Source: Reticulitermes speratus (lineage: Eukaryota > Arthropoda > Insecta > Blattodea > Rhinotermitidae). From it: a DNA stretch of 64,000 nucleotides. This document shows, piece after piece, positions 23,534 to 33,920 of the stretch; within the stretch, counting starts at the first letter, position 1, and every line of letters begins with the position of its first letter. A program made the translations under genes and the position numbers. The stretch is taken from assembly GCA_021186555.1 (NCBI GenBank), contig JAJKFL010000006.1:45890138-45954137 (forward strand), written 5' to 3'. The notes below the pieces were generated by a model. The model was not told where the DNA came from. It did not search any database and saw only the letters and a program-made list of their open reading frames with translations.

Positions 23534-23732
23534 TACCAAAGAATCAGTCCAGGTCCGAGGCTTTGTGATCTGTTTCGTAACATGGTAATTTCTTACGGTG
23601 AGGAGTTGTTAGCACATCGCCCAACCCCCAAGCTGGAGGACCACCCATTTTCGGCTGTCCGCGTCTGCTTATTCAATGTATTCGCAGCTACCCTCCATAT
23701 TCGGAGGCCGTTCCTCCATCCGCAACCTGAGG
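23534..23732 (+). mobile_element. Dispersed insect repeat fragment, family unknown
   Basis: Chance translation gives LEDHPFSAVRVCLFNVFA and HPQPEDAPCCGDRD. I recognise these from memory as peptides repeatedly predicted in insect genomes, so this is a transposon-derived segment, not a host exon. Only one copy is in the window. Its 3' end passes straight into the 23-bp array. Confidence 0.5.
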
Positions 23733-24360
23733 ACGCGCCATGCTGTGGTGACAGGGACCGACTTATCATGGTGACAGGGACCGACTTATCGTGGTGACAG
23801 GGACCGACTTATCGTGGTGACAGGGACCGACTTATCGTGGTGACAGGGACCGACTTATCGTGGTGACAGGGACCGACTTATCGTGGTGACAGGGACCGAC
23901 TTTATCGTGGTGACAGGGACCGACTTATCGTGCTGACAGGGATCGACTTATCGTGGTGACAGGGACCGACTTATCGTGGTGACAGGGACCGACTTATCGT
24001 GGTGACAGGGACCGACTTATCGTGGTGGCAGGGACCGACTTATCGTGGTGACAGGGACCGACATCGTGGTTACAGGGACCGACTTATCGTTGGTGACAGG
24101 GACCGACTTATCGTGGTGACAGGGACGGACTTATCGTGGTGACAGGGACCGACATCGTGGTGACAGGGACCGACTTATCTTGGTGACAGGGACCGACTTA
24201 TCGTGGTGACAAGGACAGACTTATCATGGTGACAGGGACCCTTTATCATGGTGACAGGGACCGACATCGTGGTGACAGGGACCGACTTATCGTGGTGACT
24301 AAGGACAGACATATCATGGTGACAGGGACCCTCTTATCATGGTGACAGGGACCGACTTCT
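23733..24360. repeat. 23-bp tandem repeat, about 26 copies
   Basis: Unit CGTGGTGACAGGGACCGACT + TAT. The first copy is continuous with the preceding repeat (TGCTGTGGTGACAGGGACCG), so the array appears to be an expansion of that element's end. Later copies (24060-24360) have lost the TTAT or gained bases. Confidence 0.93.
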
Positions 24361-24419
24361 CATGGCCAAAGAACAGCTGCTGTATTTCGTGGCTGTAATT
24401 GCAACAACAAAATCATCAT

Positions 24420-24560
24420 AGACGAGGAAGAAGCTACTGAATGACCTTAAAGAAGCGATAAGATACTGTAAATTGAAAGAGGAAGCACTAGATCGCAGTA
24501 TGTAGAGAACTCACTTTGCAAGAGGCTACGGACCTGTCGTAAGACAGACGACTGTATGAA
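24420..24560 (+). pseudogene. LINE ORF 3' end with a single unexpanded 39-bp unit
   Basis: Contains the same end as at 4440-4580: a block coding for LLNDLKEAI-like, then CACTAGATCGCAGTATGTAG, then AAGAGGCTACGGACCTGTCG + TAAGACAGAC once only, followed by unrelated DNA. It represents the ancestral state before the tandem expansions at 4.5 and 48.4 kb. Confidence 0.85.
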
Positions 24561-24710
24561 GTTTATGCTATTCACGCTGTGCATATCCCCACAGTTAATA
24601 AACGACTACGAGTTTATACCTGGAGCATCTCACTGTTGACGTCACAACATTGTGATTATGCTTATCAACGTTGTGTGTTCTGAATTGTAATGCTTTACTA
24701 ATTCAATACG

Positions 24711-24962
24711 GTGAAGGTAAAGTTCTCCCTTAAACAGGCCATGAAGGCACAGAGGGGGAGCAGAGGTATAGCTCTACTCTTTCTTTAACCCTGGCACTAG
24801 ATGAGGTGGGTGGTCAACTCCACGCCCCGGCCGCTTTACCCCGGGAAAGAGACCAGGTACCCATTGTACAGGAGGCTAGGTGGGCCCCAGGGCCGGTCTG
24901 GACGGCTGCGGAAAATCTCGCCCTCAGCTGGATTCGATCCCCGGACCGTCCAGCTCGTAGCC
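24711..24962 (-). mobile_element. SINE (family 1), head truncated
   Basis: Minus-strand copy of the SINE at 55410-55701. The GGTGAAGGTAAAG tail complement is at the left. The B-box part (GGATCGAATCC complement) and GGACGGTCC are present, but the A-box half is missing beyond about 24962. Confidence 0.88.
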
Positions 24963-25026
24963 ATTCCAATAAGGGCGACACAATACCTAGATTGGCGTGT
25001 TGGCTTTGTGCTCCTTTGTTCAGAAT

Positions 25027-25070
25027 ATCTCCCTGATGATGGCATCCCGGTGCCGAAACATGTAGGAGGT
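25027..25070 (+). ncRNA. Hammerhead-ribozyme-like motif, best preserved
   Basis: Stem I 5' strand ATCTCC (25027-25032), core CTGATGA (25033-25039), one extra T, stem II GGCAT-CCCG-GTGCC, core GAAA (25055-25058), short stem III ACATGT and A (GTA triplet, predicted cleavage after 25064), stem I 3' strand GGAGGT (25065-25070; 6 bp including one G-T). All invariant positions of CUGANGA...GAA are present. The only departure from the textbook fold is the extra base before stem II. A very short stem III is a known feature of hammerheads in Penelope-like elements (Cervera and De la Peña), where dimers are thought to be active. Confidence 0.7.
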
Positions 25071-25660
25071 TAATACTTGTCTTAAATTGTATTTTATTAA
25101 GTGCATCAGTTAGTTAGTTAGTTAGTGTAGTAATTACAGAATGAATGATAGCTAGCTCGGCAGCCAGGACACTTCAACATTTTAGGTTCTAATATGGCGA
25201 CATCTGTTTAGCGAACTTGTAAATAACGTCCAAAAAAATATTTGAAATTGCTGAAGTGTAACTGTAAGGTTTGCAAAAACTCTCTTGTTGCTTTGCCCAC
25301 ATTTTTATCACCCGGCGCCACAAGACAGCGCGTCATGCCATCTTGCGGTTGGAGCAGACAGGCTCCACTTACGGAGCGTGGCCAGAATGTGTAAGCAAGT
25401 AGTCGAGGACGGCCGACAAGAGGCTGATCTTCATTTTTAGGTCTAGGCGCTGGGTAGCAGCTCTGCTTTATATAAAAGCATATAACGAAATTTGGACTGT
25501 TGTCAGGCTTACAACAGATCGTTCGGAACGCCCTAAGACACGGCAGGATTGTTTATGGTCCACTTACCGACGTTGCCAGTAACACAGTAACATTGTCAGG
25601 TGATGACTGTACAGATATATATAACACACCATTCTAAGCCTTCTGTTCAGAAGTGACATA
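25071..25660. other. Unassigned DNA
   Basis: Short (TTAG)n run at about 25108-25125, possibly a LINE tail. Nothing else recognised. Confidence 0.4.
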
Positions 25661-25662
25661 CA

Positions 25663-25707
25663 TTACGACGTGTTTCGGCCCTATACGGCCACCATCAGTG
25701 TCGTCGT
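25663..25707 (-). ncRNA. Hammerhead-like motif, one core change
   Basis: Minus strand: CTGATGG (A9 changed to G), stem II GGCC/GGCC around GTATAG, then GAAACACGTC. Stem I is poor. Probably inactive. Confidence 0.4.
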
Positions 25708-25879
25708 ATAACGATTGCACGCATCTGCCGCCAAAATTAATGGCATTAAAATAATGTTGTAGTGCATGACACTGGTCAAGACAGCGAGAGTTGTTCACTG
25801 TAATTCTTAGATAGTTGTGTAAGATGCGAAGCATCACTGATATGTATTTGCACTCTTTCCATCGTCACTGATTATACAA

Positions 25880-25920
25880 ATACGACGTTTCGAAAGCACT
25901 CTGCTTTCTTCTTCAGGTGA
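25880..25920 (-). ncRNA. Hammerhead-ribozyme-like motif
   Basis: Minus strand: CTGAAGA core, extra A, perfect 6-bp stem II GAAAGC/GCTTTC, GAAA, CGTC (GTC triplet). Stem I has only 2 bp before a mismatch. The partner copy in the right arm (about 26186-26228, plus strand) has CTGAAGA but reads TAAA in place of GAAA. Confidence 0.55.
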
Positions 25921-26185
25921 AATAAAATAGTAAGAACAAATAACAATCTGGTTGGGTTGTTACTACCTCAAATTTTAAGTTACTGCATAAACTTAGTTTA
26001 AAAGTTTGTTTACGTCCTGCAATTTTCATTTTTAATAAGGGAAGATTTCATTTTATTTCATTACAATTTGAGACTGAGTGCTGTGTGCACTATTTGTGTG
26101 TTTAGGGGTCTGGGCTGTGGTGTCTCTCACACACGAATTTGTACGTTTTGGTTCCTTTTACATTGTCAATTGCTCTTAAGATTCT

Positions 26186-26228
26186 ATTATCACCTGAAGA
26201 CGAAAGCAGTCTACTTTCTAAACGTCGT
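26186..26228 (+). ncRNA. Hammerhead-like motif, G12 lost
   Basis: CTGAAGA followed by CGAAAGCAG...CTTTCTAAACGTC. The G of GAAA is T and stem II has decayed; expected inactive. Confidence 0.4.
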
Positions 26229-26260
26229 ATTTGTGTACTTGTGACGATGGAAAAGTGTAA

Positions 26261-26777
26261 AACCGAACGTTGCTTCACTCAACAATTAAACCACCAAAGC
26301 ACTTCATTTCTTAAGTCAGTAACAGCCACACCACAAGACTCTAACAACAAAAACAACACTCGGACATCACTACTTGTGTACAAAACAATTGCCAGCAATT
26401 TAGCACTATTCAACAACCTCTAATAACATTGTAATATCATCGTTTACGGTTTTAACTCAAAAAGGCAAACAACCGACGTCAAGACATTTAAAATAAATTG
26501 TATTGTTGTATAAAAGGAAACAGTGAGTATTATTAGCTGTTAACAGAAAATTGACATGCATTGTTGTGTGTATGTGGTGATACCAAATGGATTTGTGAAT
26601 GTTGAGTGAACGTGACCTTGAACCACTGATCATGGCTTTATTACAGCCGAAACATGTGTAGGGTTATTGGATAGGATTAAGAAATAAGGTAAATTTGTTG
26701 GTTTAATTGTTGAGTGATATCAAAATGCATTGTGAACACAGCGTAAAATTTACGAAAGTTGCTTGATTATATGCTGA
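26261..26777. other. Unassigned DNA with one degenerate hammerhead-like motif
   Basis: At 26622-26663 (plus) CTGATCA (G8 changed to C), GGCT/AGCC stem and GAAACATGTG occur. The rest is AT-rich with no gene. Confidence 0.4.
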
Positions 26778-26859
26778 TACAGGTCATACACAAAAGAATG
26801 GTGCGGTTTTAATAGTGTTCACTATTAAAACCGCACCATTCTTTTGTGTATGCCCTATA
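26778..26859. mobile_element. Hairpin MITE, single copy
   Basis: Nearly perfect palindrome of about 82 bp: arm CACAAAAGAATGGTGCGGTT and its inverse, with outer ends TACAGG.../...CCCTATA. TA at each end fits a Tc1/mariner-type target site. Same family as the array at 32262-33357. Confidence 0.88.
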
Positions 26860-27470
26860 TGTTTCAAGCTTAGATAAATAAGCCATGTCAGTAGCATTGT
26901 TAGTCAGCTGCGCCTCTTGTCATTTAGGAATTAAGGTAAACACATGTTATTGACATCGTTTGGCGAGCCTTCTGTTGAGGTCATTCGTTTGGTCGTGGGT
27001 GTGTGTCTGGGGCGGCACGGAGTGAGGCAGGCCGCCTGAATATTTCACGGAGTCTGCTGGAGAAGAAGATGGGGAGGGCGTTGTGAATTGCTCCAGAGGT
27101 ATTCGCCAGGGAGTCAGTAGTCTGAGTTGGGGGGAGGGGGGGGCAAATGTGGGCAGCAGTTCCGATGAAATTTACTAACCTGTTCACTCCTGCCTTGACC
27201 TCAGTGCTATACTCACCGGCAAGCAAATGCATGCTACATGTTTATTAAAATTTAAAGACGAGTGGTTTTGCTTAATTCGGTAATAGAGGGTCAGGTTTGT
27301 ATGTGGAAACCGTAAAGGAAGCTGGAAGGAAAAAATAAAAGAAATAGAAAGAAAGCATAAAGAATGTGATGGTATAATAAGAGAATGAAAGGGAGGAAAG
27401 ACGAGAAAGAAATTAGCAGAGAAACAAGAAAATAGGGAAGACAGTTCTGACAGTTTAACAGTCCAGGACT
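26860..27470. other. Unassigned DNA
   Basis: No gene or repeat recognised; a short G-rich run lies near 27130. Confidence 0.4.
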
Positions 27471-27520
27471 GCTTGGCTCTGAAGATGGAGGCTGTGCGAT
27501 CCTTCGAACGTCCATACGTA
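27470..27520 (+). ncRNA. Degenerate hammerhead-like motif
   Basis: CTGAAGA at 27479-27485, loose GGAGG/CCTTC pairing, then GAACGTC (one A short). No stem I. Confidence 0.3.
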
Positions 27521-27708
27521 CCTGCACGGCGTCACTTTCCAGACGGCCTGAATCTTCAATAACACCGCTGTGAGAACCTCAAATGTCACAACAAGACAGT
27601 AGACATGGATGTTGACCGATTTAAACTATTATGTAAGGAAAGAAATAACTGATGTATGATGTGTGTGTGAGTATGCGTGCTAGCATGCTTGCGACAGCCA
27701 CCACCATA

Positions 27709-29067
27709 TTAATACTATAAAGCCCAGTGGTTACTATATGTACCACCAGTTTAACATTCAACAATTCTACGTTCTGCCCACACAGTGTATTTATGTGTTT
27801 TGTGTGAATCTCAGAACAAACAGCGATTATTTCACTGTACAACATTAACTGACTGGTTTGTATAACTGAGACGGAGTGTGTTTACTGCGCGGTACGGACT
27901 GTATTTATCTGTTTTGTGTGGATCTCAGAACAAACAGCGATTATTTCACTGTACAACATTAACTGACTGGTTTGTATAACTGAGACGGAGTGTGTTTACT
28001 GCGCGGTACGGACTGTATTTATGTGTTTTGTGTGGATCTCAGAACAAACAGCGATTATTTCACTGTACAACATTAACTGACTGGTTTGTATAACTGAGAC
28101 GGAGTGTGTTTACTGCGCGGTACGGACTGTATTTATCTGTTTTGTATGGATCTCAGAACAAACAGCGATTATTTCACTGTACAACATTAACTGACTGGTT
28201 TGTATAACTGAGACGGAGTGTGTTTACTGCGCGGTACGGACTGTATTTATGTGTTTTGTGTGGATCTCAGAACAAACAGCGATTATTTCACTGTACAACA
28301 TTAACTGACTGGTTTGTATAACTGAGACGGAGTGTGTTTACTGCGCGGTACGGACTGTATTTATCTGTTTTGTGTGGATCTCAGAACAAACAGCGATTAT
28401 TTCACTGTACAACATTAACTGACTGTTTGTATAACTGAGACGGAGTGTGTTTACTGCGCGGTACGGACTGTATTTATGTGTTTTGTGTGGATCTCAGAAC
28501 AAACAGCGATTATTTCACTGTACAACATTAACTGACTGGTTTGTATAACTGAGACGGAGTGTGTTTACTGCGCGGTACGGACTGGATTTATGTGTTTTGT
28601 GTGGATCTCAGAACAAACAGCGATTATTTCACTGTACAACATTAACTGACTGGTTTGTATAACTGAGACGGAGTGTGTTTACTGCGCGGTACGGACTGTA
28701 TTTATGTGTTTTGTGTGGATCTCAGAACAAACAGCGATTATTTCACTGTACAACATTAACTGACTGGTTTGTATAACTGAGACGGAGTGTGTTTACTGCG
28801 CGGTACGGACTGTATTTATGTGTTTTGTGTGGATCTGAGAACAAACAGCGATTATTTCACTGTACAACATTAACTGACTGTTTGTATAACTGAGACGGAG
28901 TGTGTTTACTGCGCGGTACGGACTGGATTTATGTGTTTTGTGTGGATCTCAGAACAAAGAGCGATTATTTCACTGTACAACATTAACTGACTGGTTTGTA
29001 TAACTGAGACGGAGTGTGTTTACTGCGCGGTACGGACTGGATCTTTATATATATATATATATATATA
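27709..29067 (+). mobile_element. PiggyBac-like element with 114-bp array
   Basis: The left end TTAATACTATAAAG is a diverged terminus. The standard leader follows, then about 11 copies of the 114-bp unit. Copies with GTATTTATCTG alternate with GTATTTATGTG over several units, showing a two-unit higher-order pattern at about 27900-28370. It ends in GGACTGGATCTTTATA and a (TA)n run. Confidence 0.78.
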
Positions 29068-29439
29068 ATTCAGATTATTCTTAGCTCCATACAAGTCTTC
29101 ATCAACACGTTGCAACCTCCCATAAAGCAATGCTCTGTCGTAAATCGTGCCGCATTGGCTAGGCAAGCACTTGTGCTGTCTTCACAGTGTTGAACATTGC
29201 ACGCAGTGACCCATATTAGTTGAGCTTACCTTTGAAGGCTTTATTATATTTCTTTGTTATAATTCCTAGCCCAGTGGCGGCCACTGTCACTTGCACTGGA
29301 GCTTCACTAACACTAATGTGTACACTAATTTGTACACTAATATATTCTTCAGCTGGCACAAGATTGAGGAATTTTTGCATCTGTACTTTAATAAAATGAG
29401 TATGGGATGTGTTACTGTCAGGTTTGGTAGGTAGGTAGG

Positions 29440-29490
29440 TGGGCCTACTGACGTTTCGCAGGAACCTGCTGCCTCCATCTTCAGTGTAGT
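29440..29490 (-). ncRNA. Hammerhead-like motif, altered stem II
   Basis: Minus strand: CTGAAGA, then a spacer with the perfect hairpin GCAGG-TT-CCTGC offset by about 8 nt, GAAACGTC, and stem I CTAC/GTAG beyond an A-A mismatch. Core bases are intact; stem II geometry is not standard. Confidence 0.45.
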
Positions 29491-29614
29491 ACAGTAAGCC
29501 ATGTCAAGTGTCGCCCTGTTATCTATTAGTTGTTGGAATTGAAGAATTCAAAATTATTGCAACGATTGTACAGAAGTGAGGGATCATAATGTTGTTTTGG
29601 TTGTGATGCCGTAT

Positions 29615-29712
29615 ATTCTGGTATTACCAACATTTCGGAAATACATATTGCTTCCATATTTAGTTTAGTCCTGAATATGGAGGCAGTATATTTTGCCGTA
29701 ACGTTCCTAAAC
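29615..29712. ncRNA. Inverted pair of decayed hammerhead-like motifs
   Basis: A minus-strand GAAATGTTGG/...TAAATATGG half and a plus-strand CTGAATATGG...GTAACGTTCC half face each other in the same inverted-pair layout as at 33.83/33.92 kb. Both cores are mutated. Confidence 0.35.
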
Positions 29713-30519
29713 AAATATCGGTCTACGTGTTGTCATAACACAGATCACATTATGAACATTTGAAGTCGCTTTTGAACCATAAAATTACCTCGCTAATGGT
29801 AAGTGTTTTTACATAACTTGTTAACATGGGGCCCACAATGGGGCCCACACTGAGTGTGTTAAGTTCTGTTCTCTCAGAAGCCTTCGATTAGAATGGCCCC
29901 TAGTCACACCCAGTTTTCAGTCCAATTTGTACCGGGGATAAGGCAGTCAGAGCCAAATACTTTACAGTTAAAATTGTTCTTCTGAGTTCCAACTTACTAT
30001 TCGAAATTAATTCTCCAGAAAATTTCAAATATTCAAAGTTCAAAAGAAGTCATGAAATGTCAGTAGCTTATTGGCAGCCAACATTAAACACAGTAAAATA
30101 AAGCGTCGATTTGAGCTCGACATTGGACATGGTACAACGCAAAGTGCTGTCGAGTTGAACTCGACATTGGATCGATAATGGTTAAAACACACCATAGATA
30201 GAGGCTATACCGTCACTGCGCTGTAAGGCTCGTTACCACAGAGACTTTGCACTGTGTACGAAATTAACCAATTGTGGTTCTTTGCTGGTTACTCGGTACA
30301 AATTCGGTTATTCCATTTCGATGTCAACATTCATTAGTTCGTGTTTGTAAGAACATTTTCTTTTGATCTTAGCATCATGGCCGTTATCAACCGCTGCATC
30401 TACACGTGTGTAACTTTGCATGAAGATAGATCATAAAGTTACCAACTGCTCAACTAATTCTTTAGAGCTGTATTTTTCTTTAGAAGCTGATACTTTCTCA
30501 GCTCGTTGATATTTTACTG
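29713..30519. other. Unassigned DNA
   Basis: A short direct repeat (GAGCTCGACATTGGA / GAACTCGACATTGGA near 30113 and 30158) is the only structure seen. No gene. Confidence 0.4.
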
Positions 30520-30870
30520 AAGCCGACGGTATATTACAGTTTCCGAAGTCCGCCACTTGTCCATTTCCTGATCCAGATGAACCAAGTCGACCACGCCCGC
30601 CCCTGCTCTATCTTCGAGAGCCATTTTGTATTATCATTCTATCTACGACTGGATCTTCTAAGGGGTCACTTCCCTTTTGGTATCCCCATCAAACGCCTAT
30701 ACGCATTTTTCCTCTCATCCATAGGCACCTCATCCCCAGCCCATTACGCACTTCCCTCCAGTCTCCTGTTACCCTCTCCCTGTCACGACCAATATCTCCC
30801 TCAGCACCCTATCCCGAACACTCTCCACCTATGTCCTTCCCTTAATGTAGCACACCGACTGTCAGACCCA
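30520..30870 (-). pseudogene. LINE ORF tail fragment, decayed
   Basis: On the minus strand this corresponds to the part of the LINE ORF upstream of and including the W-GH-RM/GRP-RRW region. The plus-strand shadow translation (LRLDLLRGHFPFGIPIK; LPQHPIPNTLHLCPSLNVAH) is the well-known antisense reading of this family (from memory). Stops interrupt the minus frames. Confidence 0.6.
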
Positions 30871-30874
30871 TATA

Positions 30875-30954
30875 TACAGGGTATACACAAAAGAATGGTG
30901 CGGTTTCAATGGTGAATAAAGGGAAACCGCACCATTCTTTTGTGTATACCTGTA
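30875..30954. mobile_element. Hairpin MITE, single copy
   Basis: TACAGGGTATACACAAAAGA ... inverse ... TATACCTGTA, 80 bp, with a loop about 10 nt longer than in the array copies. It is inserted next to the decayed LINE end. Confidence 0.88.
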
Positions 30955-31094
30955 TAGAACAACACACCATATGTACTTCTTTTTACTCAGTGCTTCTTAT
31001 TCTAAGACACCAGACGCCATTACAAACACATCCGACCCAGTGGTGGCTGCGTCTTCATAAACATGTCTGCTATGTCAAACTACGGTTCCACTTT

Positions 31095-31360
31095 TTTTTT
31101 CAATGGCTCGACAGCCCCTTGGGGGCCTAGGCCGCCTCATTTTTCGAGGCTTCACTTTCACACTTTTGTAGACACGTCACATTAGGTAGGACTCCTCTGG
31201 ACGAGTGATCAGCCCGTCGCAGAGACCTCTACCTGACAACACACAACACTCACAACAGACAGACATCCATGCCCTAGGAGGGATTCGAACCCGCAATCCT
31301 AGTAAGCGAGCGGCCGTAGACCCACGTCTTAGACCGCGCGGCCACTGCGATCGGCACGCT
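31095..31360 (-). mobile_element. tRNA-derived SINE (family 2)
   Basis: Reverse orientation. The poly-T at 31093-31102 marks the poly-A tail. The 3' domain (complement of GAGGCGGCCTAGGCCCCCAAGG) comes next and the tRNA-like head is at the right, with B box GGGTTCGAATCCC-like and A box TGGCCGCGCGGTCTAAG. Flanking ACGGTTCCACT and ACGCTTCCGTT look like a decayed target-site duplication. Confidence 0.88.
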
Positions 31361-31748
31361 TCCGTTTACCTGAGTTAATTGCCATGTATATATCCATAAT
31401 AGCAAGTTATCGTATATGGCATTATAAATACGGAATGGCATGGTCAGGTGTTGTGTAAAGTTCACATCACGAGCTTGGATTGAGCAGTGCCGAGTAACTG
31501 GCTGGTAGTGGATGAGGAAACACCCGAAATGATCCGACTTCGCGCAGTCTGAGACATGATCCTGAAACCCTCCTGGGCGGCTGAGAGAAACCACGAAAAT
31601 GGCAGGATAGCCGATGACTGGGCCCAGAATTGATCTCTGGTCGTTTCGAATACGAAGAAACACTGCTGCCAACTGAACCCCGACGTTTCGCACGAAGGTC
31701 CACCAAAAATCTACTGCGACCTGTCAACGTTATATTCAGGAAGAATAA
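31361..31748. other. Possible decayed SINE, otherwise unassigned
   Basis: The minus strand around 31471-31690 gives GTTCAGTTGGCAGCAGTG (A-box-like) and AGATCAATTCTGGGCC (B-box-like). The shadow peptides (SHRLSCHFRGFSQPP) resemble common insect repeat products from memory. Not firm. Confidence 0.3.
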
Positions 31749-31792
31749 AGACTACATGTTTCGGCTAAAAATGATTAGCCGTCATCAGGCCT
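31749..31792 (-). ncRNA. Hammerhead-ribozyme-like motif, well preserved
   Basis: Minus strand: stem I AGGC/GTCT (4 bp including G-T), core CTGATGA (complement of 31782-31788), extra C, stem II GGCTAA/TTAGCC (6 bp), core GAAA (complement of 31759-31762), ACATGT and A (GTA triplet). Predicted cleavage lies between the complements of 31753 and 31752. It sits about 50 bp upstream of a SINE head. Confidence 0.68.
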
Positions 31793-31843
31793 AATTAGAA
31801 GAATACAGAACAGGATATATCTTACAACTGTATTTCAGGCTTG

Positions 31844-32101
31844 GCCGATCCCAGTGGCCGCGCGGTCTAAGGCGTCGGTCTGCGGCCGCTCGCTTGCTGG
31901 GATTGTGGGTTCGAATCTCGCCGGGGGCATTGATGTCTGTCTGTTGTGAGTGTTGTGTGTTGTCAGGTAGAGGTCTGTGCGACGGGCTGATCACTCGTCC
32001 AGAGGAGTCCTATCGAGTGTGGTGTGTCTGAGTGTGATCGTGAAGCGTCGATAATGAGGAGGCCTAGGCCCCCAAGGGGCTGTTGCGCCATAGAAAAAAA
32101 A
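31844..32101 (+). mobile_element. tRNA-derived SINE (family 2), near complete
   Basis: The head CCCAGTGGCCGCGCGGTCTA + AGGCG and B box GGGTTCGAATC resemble a class II tRNA (Leu type) of about 82 nt including a variable arm. A body with GTTGTGAGTGTTGTGTGTTG follows, then the 3' domain GAGGAGGCCTAGGCCCCCAA + GGGGCTGT and poly-A. Flanks TTCAGGCTTG and TTCAAGTTTG may be a diverged target-site duplication. Confidence 0.9.
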
Positions 32102-32261
32102 ATTCAAGTTTGAGATCTCAACCTTTACCAGCTAAAATGTACATATAGTGTACAGGATACAGAATGTACGAAATGTGTAATTTGAAGTTTATGAAACTTT
32201 AAAAATATTAAATAGAATACAATTACGTAGACAGATGCAAAATTCTTGGGCGCGACGTGTA

Positions 32262-33357
32262 TACAGGGCATACAGACAAGAATGGTGCGGTTTCAATAGT
32301 GATTCCTATTGAAACCGCACCATTCTTTTGTGTACACCCTTTATACAGGGCATACAGACAAGAATGGTGCGGTTTCAATAGTGATTCCTATTGAAACCGC
32401 ACCATTCTTTGGTGTACACCCTGTATACAGGGTATACAGACAAGAATGGTGCGGTTTCAATAGTGATTCCTATTGAAACCGCACCATTCTTTTGTGTACA
32501 CCTGTATACAGGGCATACAGACAAGAATGGTGCGGTTTCAATAGTGATTCCTATTGAAACCGCACCATTCTTTTGTGTATGCTCTGTATACAGGGCATAC
32601 AGACAAGAATGGTGCGGTTTCAATAGTGATTCCTATTGAAACCGCACCATTCTTTTGTGTACACCCTTTATACAGGGCATTACAGACAAGAATGGTGCGG
32701 TTTCAATAGTGATTCCTATTGAAACCGCACCATTCTTTTGTGTACACCTGTATACAGGCATACAGACAAGAATGGTGCGGTTTCAATAGTGATTCCTATT
32801 GAAACCGCACCATTCTTTTGTGTATGCTCTGTATACAGGGCATACAGACAAGAATGGTGCGGTTTCAATAGTGATTCTATTGAAACCGCACCATTCTTTT
32901 GTGTACACCCTTTATACAGGGTGTACAGACAAGAATGGTGCGGTTTCAATAGTGATTCCTATTGAAACCGCACCATTCTTTTGTGTATGCTCTGTATACA
33001 GGGCATACAGACAAGAATGGTGCGGTTTCAATAGTGATTCCTATTGAAACCGCACCATTCTTTTGTGTATGCTCTGTATACAGGGCATACAGACAAGAAT
33101 GGTGCGGTTTCAATAGTGATTCCTATTGAAACCGCACCATTCTTTTGTGTACACCCTTTATACAGGGCATACAGACAAGAATGGTGCGGTTTCAATAGTG
33201 ATTCCTATTGAAACCGCACCATTCTTTTGTGTATGCTCTGTATACAGGGCATACAGACAAGAATGGTGCGGTTTCAATAGTGATTCCTATTGAAACCGCA
33301 CCATTCTTTTGTGTACACCCTGTATACAGGGTGTACACAAAAGAATGGTGCGTTTTG
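32262..33357. repeat. Tandem array of hairpin MITEs, 13 units of about 82 bp
   Basis: Each unit is itself a palindrome: arm GACAAGAATGGTGCGGTTTC, centre AATAGTGATTCCTATT, then the inverse arm ending TTGTGTACACCCTGTATACA or TTGTGTATGCTCTG. The left arm always reads CAGACAAG while the right reads CTTTTGTGT, so all units share one diagnostic mismatch and must be duplicates of one copy. The last half-unit has ACACAAAAG and ends near 33357. Frames such as NGAVSIVIPIETAPF on both strands come from the palindrome. Confidence 0.95.
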
Positions 33358-33363
33358 TATGTT

Positions 33364-33497
33364 ATATAACTAACTCCATGCAGCACAGTCCTTCTTGAGA
33401 AGCTAACAGGTCGTCAGCTAGTCAAGAAATTCCCCGCGTTCTATGGAACCCGAAGGTTCATTACCGCACTCACAAGAGCCACCACCAGTCCCTATCC

Positions 33498-33500
<3 letters not shown>
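33364..33500 (-). mobile_element. LINE 3' end copy
   Basis: (AACT)n tail remnant, the 3' UTR complement, then the complement of the last LINE codons (CGAAGGTTCATTACCGCACT). 5'-truncated at about 33500, where (TG)n(TA)n begins. Confidence 0.87.

Positions 33501-33528
<28 letters not shown>
33500..33528. repeat. (TG)n(TA)n microsatellite
   Basis: TGTGTGTGTG passing into TATATATATA. Confidence 0.95.
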
Positions 33529-33829
33529 ATAGCTGTCGCAGCATCGCAATGTAGAAAAAGTGCGTGCAGAGTGGGACCTCAGTTCTTTAATCTTGTTTTG
33601 CGATGTTTTGTTGCTATTACTTTGAGTATGTTGATAAGGTTGTTTAAACGTGTTTAATGTTACTTGCGTCGCGACGTATCCTGATACACTACGTCACTTT
33701 ACAGATCGTAATACACGTCTTAACTGACTGTACTATTTGTACCGTGCACTTTCTTGATTACATAAAATCACGTTCCGACAAATGTACATACTGTATTATC
33801 TGCTATTTAATACAGTTTATGTTAAAAAT

Positions 33830-33872
33830 AGTCCAACATGTTTCGAACTATGTTAGTTCATCTTCAGGGACT
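33830..33872 (-). ncRNA. Hammerhead-ribozyme-like motif
   Basis: Minus strand: stem I AGTCC/GGACT (5 bp, perfect), core CTGAAGA, extra T, stem II GAACT/AGTTC with loop AACAT, core GAAA, ACATGT and T (GTT triplet). All core positions fit CUGANGA...GAA, with the same one-base insertion before stem II. Confidence 0.68.
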
Positions 33873-33920
33873 CAATTGTTTATTACACCAGCTATAGACC
33901 TATGGTATAATAAATAATTG

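Larger units (their letters stand above)
25850..26260. mobile_element. Inverted-repeat element with two hammerhead-like ends
   Basis: Arms of about 70 bp: left TTTCCATCGTCACTGATTAT..., right inverted GTGACGATGGAAAAGTG at about 26239-26255. Each arm contains a hammerhead-like motif reading away from the centre. No coding sequence in the interior, about 25925-26185. Confidence 0.75.

Noticed and set aside
32375-33386. Frames with NGAVSIGITIETAPF as a peptide gene
   Set aside because: They arise from a palindrome, read the same on both strands, and match the MITE exactly.
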